A stretch of 64,000 nucleotides of DNA from Oscheius sp. JU75 (taxonomy: Eukaryota; Nematoda; Chromadorea; Rhabditida; Rhabditidae). The notes beneath the pieces are model-generated. The model saw nothing but the letters and a program-made list of their open reading frames with translations. It was not told where the DNA came from and did not search any database. The stretch lies in contig JASJZC010000004.1 in NCBI GenBank assembly GCA_037178855.1, forward strand, positions 4,154,001 to 4,218,000. Direction: 5' to 3'. Shown in pieces: positions 11,572-23,700 of the stretch (the first letter of the stretch is position 1; the number at the start of each line of letters is the position of its first letter). The translations under genes were made by a program, and so were the position numbers.

Positions 11572-12579
11572 ATGCTCCTCGTCTTTTTTCTCTCGTCAGT
11601 CGAATCAATTCCTCCCGATCCTCTAGGTAGATGAATGAAGTAAACCAACTCTTATGAAGTAAACCAACCTTTCAGCCTATCCTAACCACATTTCTCTCCG
11701 ATGTCCATGGGCTCATTTCGACTGCGACACGAAATCTCCGGCACCGTTTTGTATTCCCTTCACATATGTTCGGAACTGTGTCAAAGATTGTCCCAATGGG
11801 GCTGATGAGTGTTAGGGTTGTATCCACTTTTTACTAACAAGGTACAGGGTGTGGTATGGGACAGATTCATTGTGATGTCGAAGAACTTCAAGTGACATCG
11901 AAGAACTTCAAGTGTGGACAATGTGTACTCATCTCCGAACAGGCTCAGAAGTGCTCTGACCGTCGATGTCCGTGCCTGGCAGTTTCCTCTAATGTGATCA
12001 TTTCAGGGGCTAACATGTGCAGAGATCCGAGAACCGTCAAATGTGCCACAACACCTAATTGCGTGCTTCCGCAATGGCTTCAGGATGGAAAGGACGACTG
12101 TGGGGATGGAAGTGACGAGGGTGAGACTTCTGAATGTATCATACTCATAAGCTGATGTTTCCTAGATCCATGTGGAACAGGAATCGTTGCATGTCCTGCC
12201 GCACCTGAGCCTTTGACCAGCGAGATAGTCATGCTTTTGGACAACATAACCGATGCTGAGACTGATAACTCAACTCTCACATCAAGTACTCTTATCTCTT
12301 AGCTCTTCCAGATTCTTTTCAGCCCAACTGACCTTTCCTGAACAGTGTGAGACGGGTGAATACCGATGTGGGAGTGGAGAATGTATAGAGGGAAAAAGGG
12401 TTTTGGACGAGAAAAAGGACTGTGCGGATGGATCAGATGAGGATTACTGTATTCGATTCGGATCTGAATGTCGCATGGACAGTCGCCCGTGTTCATATCA
12501 ACCGGACATTGCCTCATTTGGATGTGGCTGTCCAAGAGGAAACACTCGTACCGAACAGGGCATCTGCATACCCAAATAA
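11572..12579 (+). CDS. Secreted LDL-receptor class A repeat protein
   Basis: Exon 1 encodes a signal peptide (MLLVFFLSSVESIP). Later exons encode cysteine modules with LDLa character: CPWAHFDCDT...CPNGADEC, CRDPRTVKC...DDCGDGSDE, and the canonical CETGEYRCGSGECIEGKR...DCADGSDEDYC, each with the Ca-binding acidic DGSDE end. The tail is Cys-rich (FGCGCPRGNTRTEQG) and ends IPK. No transmembrane helix is seen, so it is probably secreted. The stop codon TAA (12577-12579) lies inside the AATAAA signal at 12575-12580. A 20-nt tandem duplication at 11878-11914 is read in two frames. The reading frame through 11979-12006 was kept open rather than calling a 25-nt intron. Confidence 0.75.
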
Positions 12580-12580
12580 A
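12575..12580 (+). terminator. Polyadenylation signal overlapping the stop codon
   Basis: AATAAA contains the TAA stop of the LDLa gene. The 3' UTR is therefore expected to be only the 10-20 bases between the signal and the cleavage site. Confidence 0.6.
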
Positions 12581-13001
12581 GATTTCTTATTTGCTCTGAT
12601 TTCTGCATAAAAAGAGGCGATTGACCGAGTCAGAGCCAAAGGCCAAGGGCGAACGGACATGACACCCATTATAATCGCGCGCTCCCGTCGGCAGCTGACC
12701 TCGTGTCGTGTCTTCACTGAACCAAACTGACCAAATGATAGTCCGTGTTTGTCTTCCCGATTAGCTCTTTCTCTCCCTTCTCACAGGTGACTCATCCGCA
12801 CAGCTGGTCAATATTCTCCCTCCGTTCTCATCGCTCTTCTCCACCAATTACTTCCACGCTTCTCATTGTTTCTATTATGATGCAGCCGACCGCCAAGATG
12901 AGTCACTCACCCCCTCTGTGTTTGAGATTAGTATTCTCCATCGATTTTCTCTCTCTCCCTCTTTGTTTCTTTCTCTTTTTAATCCAAATGGTAGTTCTAG
13001 A

Positions 13002-13490
13002 ATGACCGCGTATGGACACAAGGCTGGCGAACAGATCGAATGTTTCAGTCTGGCCGTAGAGCTGAGAAAAGAACAGGTAATCTCATATTTCAGAAATGAA
13101 CTATTAATAGGTTTATGACAGTTACGGAAACGTGAGTCACAGAGTGGGCTTTAAGATCGGAGGAGGTATTGACCAAGATCCGACCAGATCACCTTACAGC
13201 TACCCTGACACTGTCAGTTTTTCTCTTAGATCATCGAATTCATTATTAAGGGAATCTACATAACATACATTGAGCCTGACTCACCCGCCCAAAAAGCCGG
13301 GCTCCGTCAGCATGACAAAATCCTTATGGTGAGTGGACTTTTTTTCGAAATAGACAGATGTTTTCAGGTAAATGGGCATGATTTTACAATGTTGACGCAC
13401 GACCACGCTGTCAAATACATCAAGAAGTATCCTGTCTTGGAGATTCTGGTAGCACGGACAGACATCCCTTCACTGCGAGACGAAGAATAG
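13002..13490 (+). CDS. TIP-1/TAX1BP3-like single-PDZ protein
   Basis: A small protein of about 120 residues that is almost entirely one PDZ domain. Visible features are the carboxylate-binding loop region GFKIGGGIDQDP, GIYITYIEPDSPAQKAGLRQ, DKILMVNGHDFTMLTHDHAV and the terminal strand EILVART. The GGGIDQDPxxxPFS-type insert plus the NGxDxTMxTHDxA block are the signature of TAX1BP3/TIP-1, a PDZ-only adaptor that competes with multi-PDZ scaffolds for C-terminal ligands. Four exons with 33-45 bp introns. The ATG lies one base after TTCTAG, consistent with trans-splicing. It converges on the rhomboid gene, with 140 bp between stop codons. Confidence 0.85.
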
Positions 13491-13630
13491 ATACCCGACT
13501 AGATAATGTTCACGTAACGGGTTTAATTCATAATGAACTATTGAAGAATGGGAGAATTGACTGATTGCTGACAGAATTTATGAAACAATAGATATCACAG
13601 AGATCGGGAGAGGAAAGAGTTTGGAGGGGA

Positions 13631-15019
13631 TTACTCCCGACACAGATCCGTATTGAAGAAAGGAGCGTCTCCCGGATGTCGAAGGAAGATCATGATCAGA
13701 CAGAAGATGATGAAGGATAAGTATAGAGCTATGCATAACCAACGGACTATTTTCTCCCAAGCATGGTCCTGAAAGTCCATATTAATGACCATCAATCCAA
13801 AAGAGCTCACCACAATGTTGTAGAGAATGAAGACGCCGAAGCAGAAGCCAGTAATCCCGCCAGCTAAATGAGCAGCGTGAGAAACCATGTCACAGTCGTC
13901 GGTGAAGAATCGTCTGTAGATTGTTCCTCCAATATCGAAGCTGAGAAAAACTCCCAAAATGGCAATTCTGACCCAGCGAAATGGCATTTCGGACCAGTTC
14001 TGAATTATTAAAAATTGGCAAATGACCCTGAATAACTTACTAGAAAAACATTGGCTAAGTGCGCGAGAATCAAAGCATAGACTCCACCAGAGGCTCCCAC
14101 CAAAAGAGCGTTCGGATCCAGAGCGTATTGGAGCAAAGCTCCTGAAACAATGGCCATGATGTAGAGAGGACCGATCCTCCACATCTTATGGACAATTTCC
14201 AGCGGGACTCCAATGATCAGCTGCATGATACAGTTCGTAATCAAATGAGTGAATCTAAAGGATTTGGTTCTTCAAAACAAAACAACAGACTAACCCTGCA
14301 TGCAGCAGAGCGTAACTTCCAAATCTCCAGGCCTGCTCCCTCAGTTTCGGAGCAAAGATGAGGATTCCCGGCTGATGGTTCTTCTTCATACAACCGGCAC
14401 AGTACGAGAGAAAGTCTTTTTTCGGATCGGACGAGGAGAAATAGTAGAAGAGGAAGACGGATATCTGTGACTATCATTTAGGAGGTTATGTGATCAAGAC
14501 TACTTCAATGAGTGTACAGGCAACAATGAAGACAGGCGGTGGACAGAGAGTGTAGTCATCGATATACGAATGCACATCGACCTTTTGGGAAGGAGTGATG
14601 ACTTGATCCGCTACGGTGTACAAAGCCCGTTTGATGGTCGAGGGTTGTGTCTCTGGAGAAGTCATCTGAGTTGCTCTTGGAACAATTCTAGTTATTTCCT
14701 TACCAGTGCCGAAAACTCTTCCAAGTCAATTCTCTCATCCTGATTCGTATCAGCTTTTTCGAGCAAGTACTGGATCTGAAAGAGTAGTTTGGGTTGTGAG
14801 AGCCAGCCTCTGATTTTTTAAAAGTATGTGTTACCTGTTGATCAGTCAACTTCAGTGACCCTCTCAGGTTTCGGAGTCTGTCACCGACTTCAGAGAGAGG
14901 AATCGAGTTGGGCTCTCCTTTGGTAGACAGCTAAAAGCTTGAGATTGCGAGAAATATGAGAGAAAATAGACCTTCATGAACTCTCGTCGATAGTGTCGTC
15001 GATATCTGTTGGTCTGCAT
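13631..15019 (-). CDS. EF-hand rhomboid-family intramembrane protease
   Basis: The N-terminus is cytosolic and carries an EF-hand loop DTNQDERIDLEE with all calcium ligands, preceded by a second helical segment. Several transmembrane segments follow. The rhomboid catalytic Ser is in GASGGVYAL (TM4) and the catalytic His in SHAAHLAGG (TM6), so it is predicted active. The EF-hand plus seven-TM layout fits the RHBDL/Rhomboid-4 subfamily, which cleaves single-pass membrane proteins. The ATG (15017-15019) is two bases after TTTCAG, as for trans-splicing. About nine exons with short introns; the product ends in DLCRE. Confidence 0.88.
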
Positions 15020-15902
15020 GGCTGAAATTGGAAATTGGAAATGAACAGATTGTGAAAAGAATTGGGAAAGAGCCAGAGTCGATATCAAGGCGTGTCATCG
15101 ATCATAAGCAAACAACTGTATTTCTCCCTCAGGGCTCTTGAGAGAGACGATACAAAGACGATAGAGCGGGAGAATGAGTCATGACTCTGACGAATGTAAT
15201 GATAGTCGACAGTGTCTGATTGACCGAGGTCGATTGTCCGAGAGTTCTTTCAAAAGAACTACGCTTCGATGGATGTACCAGGTGGGCCAGGCGAAAGAGA
15301 GGGTGTACAGGTGCGACAATCACATTTCGAGATTGTAAATCGATAGCAGCTTAAAATGGTCAGAGATAAGAGAGCGGAAGGATCTTTTGTACAAGGACTG
15401 GAACAATGTCAATGGTACCTCGACGAGAACTAGTCGATAGAGGATGGGTCAGACCACAAATCTAATTACGGTGAACGGACAGGTCACATTCGCTGTCTGC
15501 ATAGATACCCAATTCATCCAATTGATATGTCAGTGTTGTATTCTCATTCTTCAGCCTTTTCTTCCCACTTTAATCACTGAAAGCGGTGGGTGGATGATTT
15601 GTTAAAAAGAAAAATAGGTCCTCGAAAAATTCAAATTTCCGCCTCACTGCTGCCTTCAATCTTTTAGCGCGGAATATTCAACGGTTCTGAATTTACTTTC
15701 TGCTCTATTCTGCTTCTCTTTCCTCTCTTCTCTTAATGCATTTCTATATGCTTTTTATCGCCTTCCACATCTACAAAGTATGTGTGCTATGCAGCCACAA
15801 CCAGCGGCAAAGCCCTCTATTTGAATCCATGAAAAACATTGCCGTAACCAACCTCTTTATGACTCTGGAATCAACTTTTTTGCATCATGCTTAAATTACA
15901 GA
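15020..15902. other. Intergenic between divergent genes
   Basis: The 883 bp separate the divergently transcribed rhomboid gene and the small coiled-coil gene. I see no coding exon, RNA gene or clear repeat; it presumably holds both promoters. Confidence 0.5.
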
Positions 15903-16498
15903 ATGGAGGCTTTGGGGGGGTCAATCAAGGACTTTAGCAAGAACATATCCGATCTGATAGCCAACTCGAGCCAAATAAAGAAAATTGTAAGTTCCTTTTC
16001 TCTTTTATGCTGATTAACGTTTCTTCCAGTGCAAAAATGCCAACATCAAATCTTCTGAAGCCGAACGTGCCGACATAATGAGCATGGCTGCACAAGAATT
16101 TTCCAAGATCTTTGAAAGACGGGTCGCCATGTTGTTAGCAGACTGCGATGTATGTTCGAGCTTCTTTATTTTACAATCTTCGGATTCAGATGGAAAATAA
16201 GCTGGACGAATTAAAAAATTTGATACAGACGAGCAAGGAATTAAACGAAGAACTTGGCGTTACAGAAGGCTATCGTCCAGTCAATCCAACCATCGATATC
16301 AACGGCCATCTGTATACAGTACAGTCCAGTTATAGTGAAATCCTTGACAACAAGCTTTGTGAATTGGAAGAGTTGCTGGAGGTTTGTGTATTTCTTGCTC
16401 CAAACATTGTTTTCTAGGAAGGAAAAGAGGAACTCGCTGAAAAAATGGCCATGCTGAAGCTGCTGGAAGACGAAATTAAACAACGGCTCAACAAGTAG
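15903..16498 (+). CDS. Small coiled-coil protein, family not recognised
   Basis: Four exons encode about 150 residues: MEALGGSIKDFSKNISDLIA, a helical second exon (AERADIMSMAAQEFSKIFERR), then MENKLDELKNLIQTSKELNE, and a C-terminal helix ELAEKMAMLKLLEDEIKQRL. The composition is almost entirely amphipathic helix with no signal peptide or membrane segment, so a subunit of a cytoplasmic or nuclear helical-bundle complex is plausible. I cannot match it to a family. Introns are 40-50 bp and keep frame; the ATG follows TTACAG by one base. Confidence 0.65.
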
Positions 16499-16596
16499 GA
16501 TTGTAACATCGCGTTTATTTTTAATGAATCTATTCGTCTTTAAGTGGGATTTACCAGTTTATTTTTGAACCCGTCAAGTAAAACACAACATCGTTG

Positions 16597-18152
16597 TTAG
16601 GCTCTTGGTTCCGGACACTTTGCTTTAGTACCCGGATATGTCTCGTCCATTCGTTTCTTGAATCCTACCAAAGCATTTTGAAACTTTCGATGACTCTTAT
16701 AAGCAGTTTTCGGGGACAGTTTGATGCCTCTACTTCGTTTGATTCCTCGATGGTACATGAAGTGTCTGCTCAAGATGTCGAACTTGTACCCTGCACGGCA
16801 AAGCTCCCATCTCTAAATACCATACCATAAGTTTGCTGCTGTTCTACTTACCAAGCACGTGTTGTCTCGTATCAAGAAAGGAAAATGCACGTCGTGGAAG
16901 GGGATATCATTTCGTGAAACGAATTGTGGTTCCCAGGAGAATTTAGAATAGTTCACTGCTTGCTTTGAAACTTCTAGATCCGTTCCGTTTTCCTTGAACC
17001 ACTCGTCCAGTCCGGGAATATCGTGTGCTCCTTTGTAGAATTTATTGTGGAAGACGACTGCCTCCTCTTTGTCGAGCATTCTTTTCAGATCGCTGATCGT
17101 TTTTGGCTCCGTGGTTTTTGCTTCAATCTCGAAAATTCGGTAGACCAAAACGTGTCGAACGCCAGCGGAGTTCAACCACCTATCAGCCACCTTTCTCACA
17201 TCTTTCTCGAAACCAGCACTGAACAGATGCTCGAAATCGGCTATCAGCACGTATTTTGTATTCGAGAACTAAAAAACTGAACTAATTTCACGACTTGTCC
17301 TACCATTCTTCCCACATTTCGAGCAACATTTGCTGGATAGTTTGCTACGTTTTCCTCCGTGTGTTTATGTTTGCCACAGGCTGCAGATTGAGTTGCAGCA
17401 GCACAACTTGAATTCCATTCGAGAGGGAAAATGAAATGAATGGACAGATAAATAGCAACATCTGGGTTGTTTTTCAGAAGTTGAGAAATCTTAAACTTTT
17501 TGTTCAGCAGAGCTTGGAACCCACTTTTGTTTTCGAACAATTGTAGTCCTCTTGATGAATCAGTACGATGGACAATGAAACTGGCGCTTGCCAATTCTTC
17601 ACCTATTTTTTTCATTCTATTTAGGAACGGAAAAGAATCTACCTGATCGATTATTCTGGCATCGAAGAAGTTCGAACTTATGTGGAGAACTTGTGTGATT
17701 CTGTCTGTTTCGTGGATTTCCTTTGAATGAAAAACGTTCGGAAGAACACAGAAGCCCTCATAGACTAGGGAAGTATTGGGAAAATGAGTTACAAACCTGT
17801 AAAATATGGTTTTTTTTTAAATAAAATACTTTTGGAGATATGGGGAATTGAACCCCAGACCTCTCCCATGCTAAGGGAGCGCTCTACCACTGAGCTATAT
17901 CCCCAACGAAAATGAAGTTTTGATGAGACGTCCAATTCTGCCTCGTTTGGAGCACATAGGAAACTCACTTGGTTTTAAAAGAAAGTGGGTAATTGGACCT
18001 TGAAGCAAATAGCAATATACAAAATGTATGCATGGCTAGAATACAAACAACCGTTTTACGTCTGAAGAGTCGTTCACAGTCCCTCCATCCTTGTAAAATG
18101 ACTTTTGTAAATATTATGGACAGTTGTACCTGAATGATGTCCTGATAACCAT
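16597..18152 (-). CDS. GT49 glycosyltransferase (B4GAT1/LARGE C-terminal type, bgnt-like)
   Basis: A type II membrane protein. A short exon 1 (MVIRTSF) joins an exon with a hydrophobic anchor (RKTVVCILAMHTFCILLF). The lumenal part has the GT49 hallmarks: YPANVARNVGRM, then YVLIADFEHLFSAGFE (the position of the acidic metal-binding motif), WEPQFVSRNDIPFHD, and the C-terminal block AGYKFDILSRHFMYHRGIK ending KCPEPRA. This family transfers glucuronic acid or GlcNAc to glycans in the Golgi; the exact donor and acceptor cannot be read from sequence. Frame is kept from 18152 to the TAA at 16597-16599. The second intron contains a tRNA-Ala gene on the same strand. Confidence 0.85.
17833..17904 (-). 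tRNA. tRNA-Ala (anticodon AGC)
   Basis: A 72-nt cloverleaf on the minus strand: acceptor GGGGATA/TATCTCC with the G3:U70 alanine identity pair, D-arm AGCTCAGTGGTAGAGC, anticodon loop TTAGCAT within CTCCC/GGGAG, T-arm GGTTCAATTCC, discriminator A. A and B boxes are intact. It sits inside an intron of the GT49 gene on the same strand. A run of As and Ts follows as a possible Pol III stop. Confidence 0.95.
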
Positions 18153-19000
18153 GGAAGATGTCCTAAAGCAGTTTTCAGCTGCCATTTAGAGACTTCTGGA
18201 TAAACTTTCTGTGGTCCATTTGGCGGCAAATGGACGACGTTCGGAGTCATTGATCATGAAAGTGACGGAGTTTTCAAAGCTAATCTACATTGAACAATCG
18301 TGCTATGCCGGGAAGTAAGAGATAAGACTTGTTGTAGATTGTCAACTGCTTCTATTAGTGACCAGAGAAAAGGGACAGAATCATTTGTGGCTGTGGAAAT
18401 GGAGTAAGTTTGAGTCAAGGAAGTAATGCTTTTGAAGGAGAAGTTGGGAGAGGGAAAAACCGAAAAGCAGACGAAAAGTGGTCTCGAAAAGGATTACACA
18501 GATTGTTGTGGTCAAGGTCAAGTGGCCTTCTCGCCTCATTTTTCTTCTGCTGCAAGCCGAAGCACGAATGTGAACTGTGTATAGTTGCATCTGTCGATAC
18601 TCTTTGTTGTGCTTCGCTATGAAAAGATCTTTAGACGAGCCATGCCTTTCAGTTCGAAGGAAAATAGAACGAGATACTGATATGATTGGCTTGTTATGGC
18701 TGCAAAGACGAGTCTTGACCGATACGAACGCGTCGCTTCGCGGACAGCCACAGCGAGAATTTCCCATCATTAGGCGCAATCGCATAAAGTCGTAAGTGTT
18801 CACTAAACGTAAAAGAGGCGCCTAGAGCACACGTGTTCCTCTCAACGGGAGCACGTCTGGCTCTAATGAATAAACATCGATTGGAAGCATAGTTTATAAC
18901 AAACGGAACAGAATGTAACAACAATCTTGGTAATTGAATGGTCCTAATGGTAGCTACACAGAACATCAAAAAAAATAGTGAAAGAATGAGAAGGACGAAC
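18153..19000. other. Intergenic, no gene recognised
   Basis: This contains the upstream region of the GT49 gene and the short 3' flank of the bL12m gene. A 140-codon open frame at 18381-18803 (-) has no domain, signal peptide or splice support and is not annotated. Confidence 0.5.
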
Positions 19001-19715
19001 CTAAACAATTTCGATTGTGCCCCCGGCCTTCTCTAGCAAAGCCTTCATATCTTCGGCTTCTTGTTTGCCCATGTCTTCTTTTACAACAACCGGGGCAGTC
19101 TCGACAAACTGTAATTTTGAGGAACATTAATTAAACTGACAAAAAGATACCTTCTTGGCCTGCACAAGATTAAGTCCAGGCACAGCAGCTCGAATTTCTT
19201 TGATAAGAGCAATTTTCTTGGCATCATCGAATTTGGTAAGCTTGACAGAGAACGTCATCTTTTGGGGGACATCAGCAGCTGCGTCGGCTTCTAAGAAGAC
19301 CAATCAGATCAAAGAAAACATGGACCCTACCATCAGCAACTGGAGCGGCTGGTGCAGCAGCCATCATCATTCCAGTGGCCATCATTGGTTGATCGGGAAT
19401 ATTTAAACGTTTTTTCAGGGCCCAGTTGAGGTCAGATACCTATATTGATATGATTTGAATGGAAAATTACGAGAGCTTGCATCCAACAGGCTGAGATTAG
19501 CAATCTCATCGACAAGTTGTGCGACTTTTGACGAAACCATTCTGTCATCAGAAGGCAGTGGGGCAGCATCTCCTTCTTTCAGGGGAAGCGCTAGAAAATG
19601 AACATTTGCAAGGTGCAGTGAGAAAAAGCTTACATTTACAAGACGAAGAAGAAGCGATCGTCCGCACGGATGATCTTACCGAAACGAATGCTACTCGAGT
19701 CAGAGACGTCAGCAT
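19001..19715 (-). CDS. mrpl-12: Mitochondrial ribosomal protein bL12m (MRPL12)
   Basis: The N-terminus MLTSLTRVAFVSVRSSVRTI is Arg/Ser-rich without acids, typical of a mitochondrial presequence. A short linker then precedes the bL12 domains: the dimerisation helix VSSKVAQLVDEIANLSLLDA, an Ala/Pro hinge (GMMMAAAPAAPVADG), and the C-terminal factor-binding domain KMTFSVKLTKFDDAKKI, ALIKEIRAAVPGLNLVQAKK, FVETAPVVVKEDMG and LLEKAGGTIEIV. That is the full bL12 order and length. bL12 forms the flexible stalk that recruits elongation factors. The start (19713-19715) follows a T-rich TTTCAG by four bases. Confidence 0.92.
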
Positions 19716-20774
19716 TTTGTCTGAAAAAAAAATTCTGCTTGAAAGTAATGCGAGAAGAAGGAAAAGAAATATGCCAAAAGAAATCCGCCGCTTATTGCTT
19801 TTCAGAGGTTTTTAATGTGTTGCTGGAAACGCGTACATCTACGAATGAATACGTACAAGCAATGGAAAACAAGGGTAAAATTTGCAGAAACTGACGACTG
19901 GCCTGAAGAGGCTTCAAAACGCACCGAACGCGCGCCTTCAAAGTTGCCGCGAATGCTGGCGCACTTCGGGGCCAAGTGGTTTCCGATTTCGATCCCAGCT
20001 GTTCTTCCCAGTCCGAGAAACTTTTTGCTTCTAAACTGTCTAGGCTTTGTCCAACTGAACAAGGGTAATCGTGTGCCAATGCTGTAGGTGATACTTTATA
20101 GAGAAACAGCTCACAAAGATATGAAATAGCCTCTTCTCGTCAGTTACTGGAATATTTGCAGTTGTCTTATCTTCAGACTTGATTTTACCATTTCTTCTCG
20201 ACTTATTATACAATTATAAAACGCAAACACATATTAATGTTTTAGGCGTAACCCCATTGATGACCAGGTAGCTGGGTGCGAGAAGAAGGACGACGTTACT
20301 GCGCATTAAGAATTCGGTCAGACCAGCAGGTTTGTTTACATCCACTCAATTCTGACACATACACGTCTCTAAAATGACACATTCGCTGCAGCAGAGTTAG
20401 TAGGAACCCATGTCTTATCACCCGCAATCTGTTCTGCCTGGTGTCCATAGAAAAAAGCCTTTTTCCGAAATGATATTTCCCAGTCCTAAAAGTCAATCTG
20501 CCGATTAATTCACGGCGCTAATCCTTCACGCCTATGGAGGCCCTCGCACCGAATCATTTTCCGATTCCCTTGACTAACATTTTATTCGTTCTCTCAACCT
20601 CGTTCGGTAAAGCTCACCAGACATCTCATCCTTCCTTGAAAATAGTCGATATATGTCTTTTTGCCACAAAAAGATCCTCAGCTTACTTCTCAAACTTTTG
20701 CCGAATGCGGGCCCTTCTAACATGCACATTTCATCACTTTCGAACTAGTAATCAAGGCCTGTTTTCAGCAGAAG
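19716..20774. other. Intergenic, no gene recognised
   Basis: About 1.06 kb between divergent genes. Overlapping open frames at 19792-20087 on both strands look like chance frames. The 3' end, CTGTTTTCAG just before the ATG at 20775, looks like the trans-splice acceptor for the methyltransferase. Confidence 0.5.
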
Positions 20775-23700
20775 ATGGGTGTAAGCGGCATGCTGATTGC
20801 TGGAGTAGCCGGCGCCACAGCTTTGGGCATTTCTCTTGCCGCTGTCCCCTTCGTGACGCCAGCGTTGAGAAGGGTGTGTATTCCATACGTCCCGGCTACG
20901 CCTCAGCAACTGGAAAATGTTTCACGCGCTCTTTCTACTCATAAGGCAAAAGGACCTCTCATTGATCTCGGATCCGGAGATGGTCGCGTAGTGAGTCTTT
21001 TGCTCTATTTATTTTGCATTCGGTAGACTTATGTAACTCGTTCTTTTTACCCTTCTATCTCCCATAACTCTGCTGAAGCTCTTTTTTGTATCAAACTACA
21101 CCATTTATTCGACGAAACACGAGTTCCTGTTGTAGAATGAAGTTCGGCGAGCAGCTGACCAGTCACCTCACGCCAGAATGGCGTAAGCAGTACATCGACT
21201 ATGAGGGCCTCAAATCCCTCCTCTACGATAGCATGCAGCTGGTGCCGGCCGAGAGCGAGGAGAAGCGGGTCGAACACACAGCCCAACTCGACGAAAAATT
21301 CTTCCTCAACTGTGACGGAGAACTGACGAAGATCAACCTGTTTTTCTCCCAGAAAATTGCCGAAGCTCAGGGCAAGTATCACGAGCTCCAAACCGAACTT
21401 CTCGCCTTCAAGGATGTGGTCGACAAATCCAAGGAGTCGGCTGAGAAAAGGAGGAGATTCGGAGCTGGGCGGGACAAGGAGACCACCAAGACAGACCAAC
21501 AGTTAAAACTCGCATTCAGCGAGTTCTATCTAAGTCTAGTCCTTCTTCAAAACTTCCAGCAGCTCAACGCCACGGGCTTCCGGAAAATTTTGAAGAAGCA
21601 TGATAAGTTAACTGGGAATGAGCGTGGTCTGGATTGGAGGATAAGTAAGGTGGAGAAAAGCAGTTTCTTCCTGAATAGGGAGATCGAGTCCCTCATCACC
21701 AATGTCGAGACATCCGTCATCACTGACCTAGAAGGAGGAAATAGGCAAGCTGGAATGAAAAGATTGAAAGTGCCGCCGCTGTCGGAGAAACAGAAACCCA
21801 TCACCACATTCTCTCTCGGACTCTTCATGGGAGCCGGAATCTGTCTTCTTCTCGGAATTCTCTTCAGCTGGTGGGCATCTCCCGGTCGAACTAATGAGCC
21901 GAAGTGGGTGGCTGTCCGTCTCTTTAGAGGCCCTTTCCTCCTGTTCATGAGCGTATTTCTCTGCGGTGTGAACATGGCGGGTTGGGCCAAGGCCGGGGTC
22001 AACCATGTCCTCATATTCGAGGTTGACCCCAGGAACCATCTGACCTACCAGTCGTTGATGCAAATCGCCGCCTGCATGATATGCGCTTGGGCAGTAGCTG
22101 TCTTGTTGTATATATACGGCCACTTGTTTGGAATGCCACCATTCCTGTCGCCTCTCATCCTGATGGTTTTCTTTGCCCTCGTCATGATCAACCCTATCAA
22201 GAAGCCCAGCAGTCTATCTCACAGGAGTTCGCGATTTTGGCTCTTGAATCATTGTTTCAAGTGCTTCTCCGCCCCACTCCATTTTGTCACATTTGCCGAT
22301 TTCTGGCTCGGCGATCAGATGAACTCGTTGTCCACGGCTTTCCTCGATCTTCAGGTGAGAAAGGAACAATGGAAAAGAATCAATAATTTCAGTATTTTGT
22401 CTGCTTCTATGCGACAGAAGTTAGCTGGACAACGAGCAATTTCATGCAAGTCAACGCCATCAATTCAACAACCGGAGCCGTGCCTTGGGGATCGGTCGAT
22501 ATCAGTACTGGAAAAGACATGTGCATGTCCGTGAGCGGAGTCCGTTCCCTGGTCAGTATCATCCCGGCCACGGTCCGTTTCATGCAATGCCTTCGCCGTT
22601 ATCACGACACGAAGCGGGTCCATCCTCATCTTGTCAATGCCGGAAAGTACAGTACCACCTACATTGTGGTCATTTGTGGCGCCCTAAACAAATGGGCCGA
22701 AAAGAATGATCCGAATACTACCTCTCCCTTCTTCTACATTTGGATCGCGAGCTACATCTTCAGGTAAGAGCAAACAATGACACATCTTTACCTCTGTCAG
22801 TTTCACCTACACCTTCCTCTGGGACATTTTCATGGATTGGGGTCTGATCGATCCTCGCAGTCCGAAAGATGCACCGTTCCTTCGCGAGGAAATGATCTAC
22901 GGGAGCAAATGGTACTACTACGCAGCAATTGGTCAAGACTTTGTGCTCCGTCTGAGTTGGGTTCTGAATGTCTCGTTGGGAGAAGCCTGGACACTGGATT
23001 CGGACTTCTTGACGACTGTCACAGCTCCTGCAGAAGTTTTCCGTCGGTTCATCTGGAACTATTTCCGACTGGAAAACGAACATGTCAACAATTGCGGACA
23101 GTTCCGTGCCGTCAGAGATATTTCGGTCAAACCGATCAGGAAGGGAGATCTGGAAGCCTTACAGGTAGGAGAAATGAATAGATTGAGATAAATGTCTCTT
23201 TAGGCCAAAATGGATCTGGCTGATGGTGTAACACATCGCGGTCAAGACTTGGCTGAACGGCAGAAGAAACAGAAGAAAACGGCCAAGGCCACTCGGACGC
23301 TTCTTAAGAAAACCCGCTTTAATCGTCCTACTGCTCCCTACAATCCGAATGTCGCCATTTTGCTCGAGACTCCTCAGTAGATCCGTTCCTTTTTATTGTT
23401 GTTTGTTCACAACCCCCGATTACTTGTACAACAATGAGCTCAATTGAATGCAGCAAGATGTTGCTCAGACATTCCGACTAGTCTTCTCTCCCAGTTATAC
23501 TTCTCCAACCATGCTTTATCATTGTATAGTCTCTACTTGTTCCATGACACAACCATGCCCTTGCCATGGCGATTTCTCACAAAACAATTCCAAAGCTCAC
23601 TTCCTTCTCCCTAGTTGTGCAATTGTTTCCTTCAGAGTTCTACAGATGAATTTTCGGCCTTCCAATTGTTCTTTCGTGAACAATGTTTGATACAGAGTCC

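Noticed and set aside
11235-11648. 137-codon minus-strand frame
   Set aside because: It overlaps the tRNA-like element and the signal-peptide exon of the LDLa gene and shows no domain.
18381-18803. 140-codon open frame on the minus strand
   Set aside because: No domain, no splice structure, no signal peptide and no codon pattern like the neighbouring genes.
20775-20990. Methyltransferase N-terminus as a truncated pseudogene
   Set aside because: The matching remainder of the domain is found at 23735-24159 with exact phase and family-consistent join, so a nested arrangement explains it better.
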